A stretch of 36,099 nt of DNA from Acidimicrobiaceae bacterium. Lineage in GTDB: Bacteria; Actinomycetota; Acidimicrobiia; Acidimicrobiales; RAAP-2. The stretch lies in contig PMOE01000090.1 in the NCBI GenBank assembly GCA_003161575.1, positions 1 to 36,099 of the forward strand, in the 5' to 3' direction. Under the pieces are notes generated by a model. It did not search any database and was not told the DNA's origin. It saw nothing but the letters and a program-made list of their open reading frames with translations. Below, piece after piece: positions 33,549 through 36,099 of the stretch (the first letter of the stretch is position 1; every line of letters starts with the position of its first letter). Position numbers and translations under genes: made by a program.

Positions 33549-34460
33549 GTGCGGGCGCCGCACCCGCCGGCGCTCTTTGTCTACGGCACCTTGCAATTTC
33601 CTCCGGTCCTCGAGGCGTTGCTCGGGAGGGTTCCGCCGTTGTCCCCGGGCACGCTCGATGATCATACCGTCGTTGGTCTGGTCGAGCGGACCTACCCGGG
33701 TCTGGTCACCGCCCCGGGTGACGCGGCGCGCGGGTGGGTGTGTGAGGACTTGGGAGATGCCGAGTGGTTAGTGATCGACTCTTGGGAAGACGACGACTAC
33801 GAGCTGGTCACGGTGTCGGTCACTGTTCGCGGGCGCGAGCCGGTGTGTTGCGGCACGTACCGTCTGGCTCGGAGCGAGGCCGGGGAGGGTTCCTGGTCGG
33901 CGGCGCGGTTCGCGACAACCGAGCTCGCGAGCTTTGCCGCGGCCAGCGCACAGTGGCGGCGGTCGTTGCCGCCGGCCGCCACCGACGCCCGGTGGTCCCC
34001 CGATCGCACCGTGCTTTCGGGCAACGCTCTCTCAGACGCCGACCGCGTTGGGCGGGGTGCGCCCGGCCAGCACGTCGCACACGCCTTGGGCGGCCAAACG
34101 GGCCATGTGGGTCCGCGTCGCCGTGGTGGCGCTCCCGATGTGCGGGAGCATCACCAGGTGCGGTGCGCTGAAAAGAAGCGGGTTGACGGCCGGCTCGCCG
34201 TCGTAGACGTCGAGCCCCGCTCCGAAGAGTGTGCCGGCCTCGAGAGCGTCGACCAGCGCCTGCTCATCGACGACAGGTCCCCGGGCGGTGTTGACCAGGA
34301 CGGCGGTCGGCTTCATGAGGGCGAGCTCACGGCGGGCGATGAGGTGGTGGGTGTCCTCGGTGAGCGGAACGTGCAAGCTGACGATGTCCGCGCTGGCCAG
34401 CAGTTCGTCGAGAGTACCGACATATCCGGGGAAACCAGTGTTGTTCCGGGTGTGGTGTAG
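33549..34460 (+). CDS. Gamma-glutamylcyclotransferase-like (AIG2-like) protein with an antisense-overlapping tail
   Basis: The first about 150 residues are AIG2/GGCT-like: ALFVYGTLQFPPVLEALLG (YGTL loop), GLVTAPGDAARGWVCEDL and VIDSWEDDDYELVTVSV. No stop occurs until 34460, so the frame runs 429 bases antisense through the 3' half of the D-2-hydroxyacid dehydrogenase gene. The tail (about residues 160-303) has no domain character and is probably either non-functional read-through or the result of a lost stop or sequencing frameshift. The start, GTG 33549, is coupled to the RraA stop. Confidence 0.7.
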   Translation: MRAPHPPALFVYGTLQFPPVLEALLGRVPPLSPGTLDDHTVVGLVERTYPGLVTAPGDAARGWVCEDLGDAEWLVIDSWEDDDYELVTVSVTVRGREPVCCGTYRLARSEAGEGSWSAARFATTELASFAAASAQWRRSLPPAATDARWSPDRTVLSGNALSDADRVGRGAPGQHVAHALGGQTGHVGPRRRGGAPDVREHHQVRCAEKKRVDGRLAVVDVEPRSEECAGLESVDQRLLIDDRSPGGVDQDGGRLHEGELTAGDEVVGVLGERNVQADDVRAGQQFVESTDISGETSVVPGVV

Positions 34461-34982
34461 CACCTCCATCCCGAATCCTTCAGCCCGCCGGGCCACCTCC
34501 CTGCCGATGCGGCCGTAGCCGACCAAACCGAGGAGTGCGCCGTGGACGTCCCGGCCCAGATGGTCATTGAAACCCCAACCCTCCCAGCGCGCCCCTCGCA
34601 GGTCGCGCTCGGCGTCGGAGGCCAACCGGGTGGCCGCCAGGATGAGCAGGAAGGCGAGATCGGCGGTGGTGTGGTCGAGCACCCCGGGGGTGTTGCACAC
34701 CACAATGCCAACAGAGGCGGCGGTGGCAACGTCGACGTTGTCGTAGCCCACCGCCGCGTTGCCGATCACCTTGAGCTTCCCGGCCGCGCCGGCGCGGAGC
34801 ACCGACGCGTCGATGTGGTCGGTGAGCAGGCAGACGATGCCGTCGAACTCGGGGGCCGCCGCCACCAACTCTTCTTCGGTCCAGGGGACATCGACTTCAC
34901 GCTGGGTCACGTCGTGCCCGGCGGCGACCAGCGGGTCGAGGCCGCCCTCAGTCAGATGGCGGGTGACGAGGATCCGTGCCAC
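34032..34982 (-). CDS. D-2-hydroxyacid dehydrogenase (glyoxylate/hydroxypyruvate reductase-like)
   Basis: 316 residues. NAD-binding GLVGYGRIGREVA at 152-164 and the catalytic set R234 (NTARGPVVDE), E263 (VYDGEP) and H281 (LPHIGSAT) are complete. It should interconvert 2-oxo acids such as glyoxylate or hydroxypyruvate with D-2-hydroxy acids. The GTG start directly abuts the cupin gene stop (TGAGTG), so the two are an operon. Confidence 0.95.
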   Translation of the reverse strand: MARILVTRHLTEGGLDPLVAAGHDVTQREVDVPWTEEELVAAAPEFDGIVCLLTDHIDASVLRAGAAGKLKVIGNAAVGYDNVDVATAASVGIVVCNTPGVLDHTTADLAFLLILAATRLASDAERDLRGARWEGWGFNDHLGRDVHGALLGLVGYGRIGREVARRAEGFGMEVLHHTRNNTGFPGYVGTLDELLASADIVSLHVPLTEDTHHLIARRELALMKPTAVLVNTARGPVVDEQALVDALEAGTLFGAGLDVYDGEPAVNPLLFSAPHLVMLPHIGSATTATRTHMARLAAQGVCDVLAGRTPPNAVGV

Positions 34983-35372
34983 TCAGTGGTTGGTGTAGTC
35001 GATCGGACCGGATCCTTTGACCCCGATGGCGAAGCAGAAGCAGTGGATCGGCGCGTTGTCGCTCACTGGCCGCAGAGAGTGCACCTTGTCGGGCGGGATG
35101 TACACGAGGTCGCCCTGGGCGATGTCGCTGTCCTCCCCGTCGATGGTCATGATGCCCCGACCGTTGAGGACGTAATAGAACTCGTGGGTGGGGTGGGAGT
35201 GGGGGTGCACCATGCCGCCGCCGGCGACCTCGAACTCGTTCACCAGCTCCAAGAATCCGCCGTCGGTGATGTCCTTGAGCTCCCGTGACTTCACCATCCA
35301 CCACACCGGCACCGTACCGTTGTGCTCGACGATGGGCGCTACGCCCTCGATACTCCGCACGTCCATGGCCAT
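34983..35372 (-). CDS. Small cupin-domain protein
   Basis: 129 residues; ATG 35372 or the in-frame ATG at 35366. The single cupin barrel has motif 1 HPHSHPTHEFYYVLNGRG (H58, H60, E64) and motif 2 GDLVYIPPDKVH (H98), so it can bind a metal. Small cupins of this kind include isomerases and dioxygenases. Adjacent to a ureidoglycolate-lyase-like gene, itself a cupin-like fold enzyme. Confidence 0.88.
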   Translation of the reverse strand: MAMDVRSIEGVAPIVEHNGTVPVWWMVKSRELKDITDGGFLELVNEFEVAGGGMVHPHSHPTHEFYYVLNGRGIMTIDGEDSDIAQGDLVYIPPDKVHSLRPVSDNAPIHCFCFAIGVKGSGPIDYTNH

Positions 35373-35398
35373 GGCTCTCGTCGCCTCCCCTTCGTAGA

Positions 35399-35414
35399 CT
35401 GCTGGCGACGTCAG
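35399..35414. promoter_or_regulatory. Possible degenerate copy of the operator
   Basis: CTGCTGGCGACGTCAG keeps the right half GTCAG but differs at two positions of the left half. It sits in the divergent promoter between the cupin and AllA-like genes. Weak evidence. Confidence 0.2.
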
Positions 35415-35440
35415 GTTAGATCGACAACGAAGGAGGTGCG

Positions 35441-36099
35441 GTGGGCGAGCATGGGCGACGGGTTAGGCCACAGAGGTTGAGCGAAGAGGCGTGGGCACCG
35501 TACGGATGGCTGCCGGTGGCCGACACCGACCCGAAGGACGGCGTCCACCGCTTGGAGTTCGAGTGGGCGGACCCCCACGTCAACGTCATCGGACACACCC
35601 TGGCCGAAGTTCCTCACACCCCGGGGGCCTTGCGTTGCGAGGCGCTCTTCCGCCACGACACCCACACCCAGTCGATCATGCCGATCGACCACCCCTGCGT
35701 CATCGCGGTGGCGCCGCCGGGGACCGACTTCGTCGCGGTGCCCAGCGCTGATCCCATCGAGGTCTTCGTCATCGAGCCACTGGAGTCGATCGTGCTGCAC
35801 CGGGGGACCTGGCACTGGGGGCCCTATCCGACCCGTACCGAGGCGGTGCGGTTGTTCAACGTGCAGGGACTTCGCTACGCCGAGGACAACGCCATGGTCG
35901 ACCTCGCCGCACTGGGCCTTTGTATCGACGTGGACCGCGAGGGCGAAACGGTCACCGAAGAGCCCACACCGGTCCTCTTCGGAGCGGCCTCGATCGCCGA
36001 TGGGTACGACACCCACCTGGCGTCGCAGCTCTTCGCGCCATGGGCCCAGGTGTTGGTCGAAAAGGTGGGCATCGTCGCAGGCTCCCGAGTGCTCGACGT
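35441..36099 (+). CDS. Ureidoglycolate-lyase-like domain fused to a methyltransferase (3' end truncated by window)
   Basis: GTG 35441 follows AAGGAGGT; the frame stays open to the window end (219 residues visible). Residues about 12-170 match the AllA fold: HDTHTQSIMPID near 78-93 and LHRGTWHWGPYP at 119-130, corresponding to the H..Q-x-F-I-P and GTWHHP motifs of ureidoglycolate lyase. After a short linker, DGYDTHLASQLFAPWAQVL and GIVAGSRVLD (187-219) look like the start of a class I SAM-dependent methyltransferase just before its GxGxG motif. Ureidoglycolate lyase splits ureidoglycolate into glyoxylate and urea; the adjacent glyoxylate-reductase-like gene fits that product. The pairing with a methyltransferase is unusual. 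Confidence 0.75.
   Translation, partial: MGEHGRRVRPQRLSEEAWAPYGWLPVADTDPKDGVHRLEFEWADPHVNVIGHTLAEVPHTPGALRCEALFRHDTHTQSIMPIDHPCVIAVAPPGTDFVAVPSADPIEVFVIEPLESIVLHRGTWHWGPYPTRTEAVRLFNVQGLRYAEDNAMVDLAALGLCIDVDREGETVTEEPTPVLFGAASIADGYDTHLASQLFAPWAQVLVEKVGIVAGSRVLD

Overview
The window is high-GC, gene-dense bacterial DNA with frequent GTG/TTG starts, 1-4 nt gene overlaps, a leaderless promoter and two predicted F420-type luciferase-like oxidoreductases. This fits an actinobacterium, plausibly a free-living Acidimicrobiia-like lineage. That placement is inference from gene content; no rRNA or marker gene is present.

Layout. (1) Positions 1-2800 are the end of an integrated, probably mobilizable element. 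It carries a 45-bp direct repeat, two strong inverted repeats, a MobC-like gene, a 30-codon ORF where a relaxase would be expected, an excisionase-type HTH gene and a tyrosine integrase. The integrase abuts the 3' end of tRNA-Lys(CUU) (2801-2875, minus), the likely attachment site. (2) 2982-12533 is acyl-CoA catabolism: a fused ETF beta/alpha, an amidohydrolase, an acyl-CoA dehydrogenase, a DUF35 plus thiolase pair, and two AMP-forming ligases, the second with degenerate catalytic motifs. (3) 12652-15069 holds a secreted DUF3089 lipase and a D-threonine-aldolase-like PLP enzyme. (4) 15582-21407 is a tightly overlapping four-gene operon: HyuB-like protein, acyl-CoA dehydrogenase, a fused HMG-CoA-synthase-like/DUF35 protein lacking the expected catalytic Cys, and an SCP2-type thiolase. 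(5) 21462-28867 holds an SGNH lipase, aldehyde dehydrogenase, SDR, class II aldolase plus RidA, a secreted protein, an aldo/keto reductase and an LLM oxidoreductase. (6) 28931-32746 runs on the minus strand: SRPBCC, ThuA, zinc alcohol dehydrogenase, VOC and a second LLM enzyme. (7) 32920-36099 holds RraA-like, gamma-glutamylcyclotransferase-like, D-2-hydroxyacid dehydrogenase, cupin and a truncated ureidoglycolate-lyase-like/methyltransferase fusion.

The main unifying signal is a palindrome, TGAC-R-N4-Y-GTCA. I found seven exact copies, all between genes and all upstream of catabolic genes or operons in this window (2944, 6245, 6281, 9285, 15430, 25006, 31471). About 0.5 copies of TGAC-N6-GTCA are expected by chance in 36 kb. 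This points to one local regulon, probably under a TetR-like or similar dimeric repressor encoded elsewhere. Its members would activate a carboxylic acid (ligases), oxidise it (acyl-CoA dehydrogenases with ETF), cleave it (thiolases with DUF35) and process side products (dehydrogenases, aldolase, RidA). The substrate is unknown.
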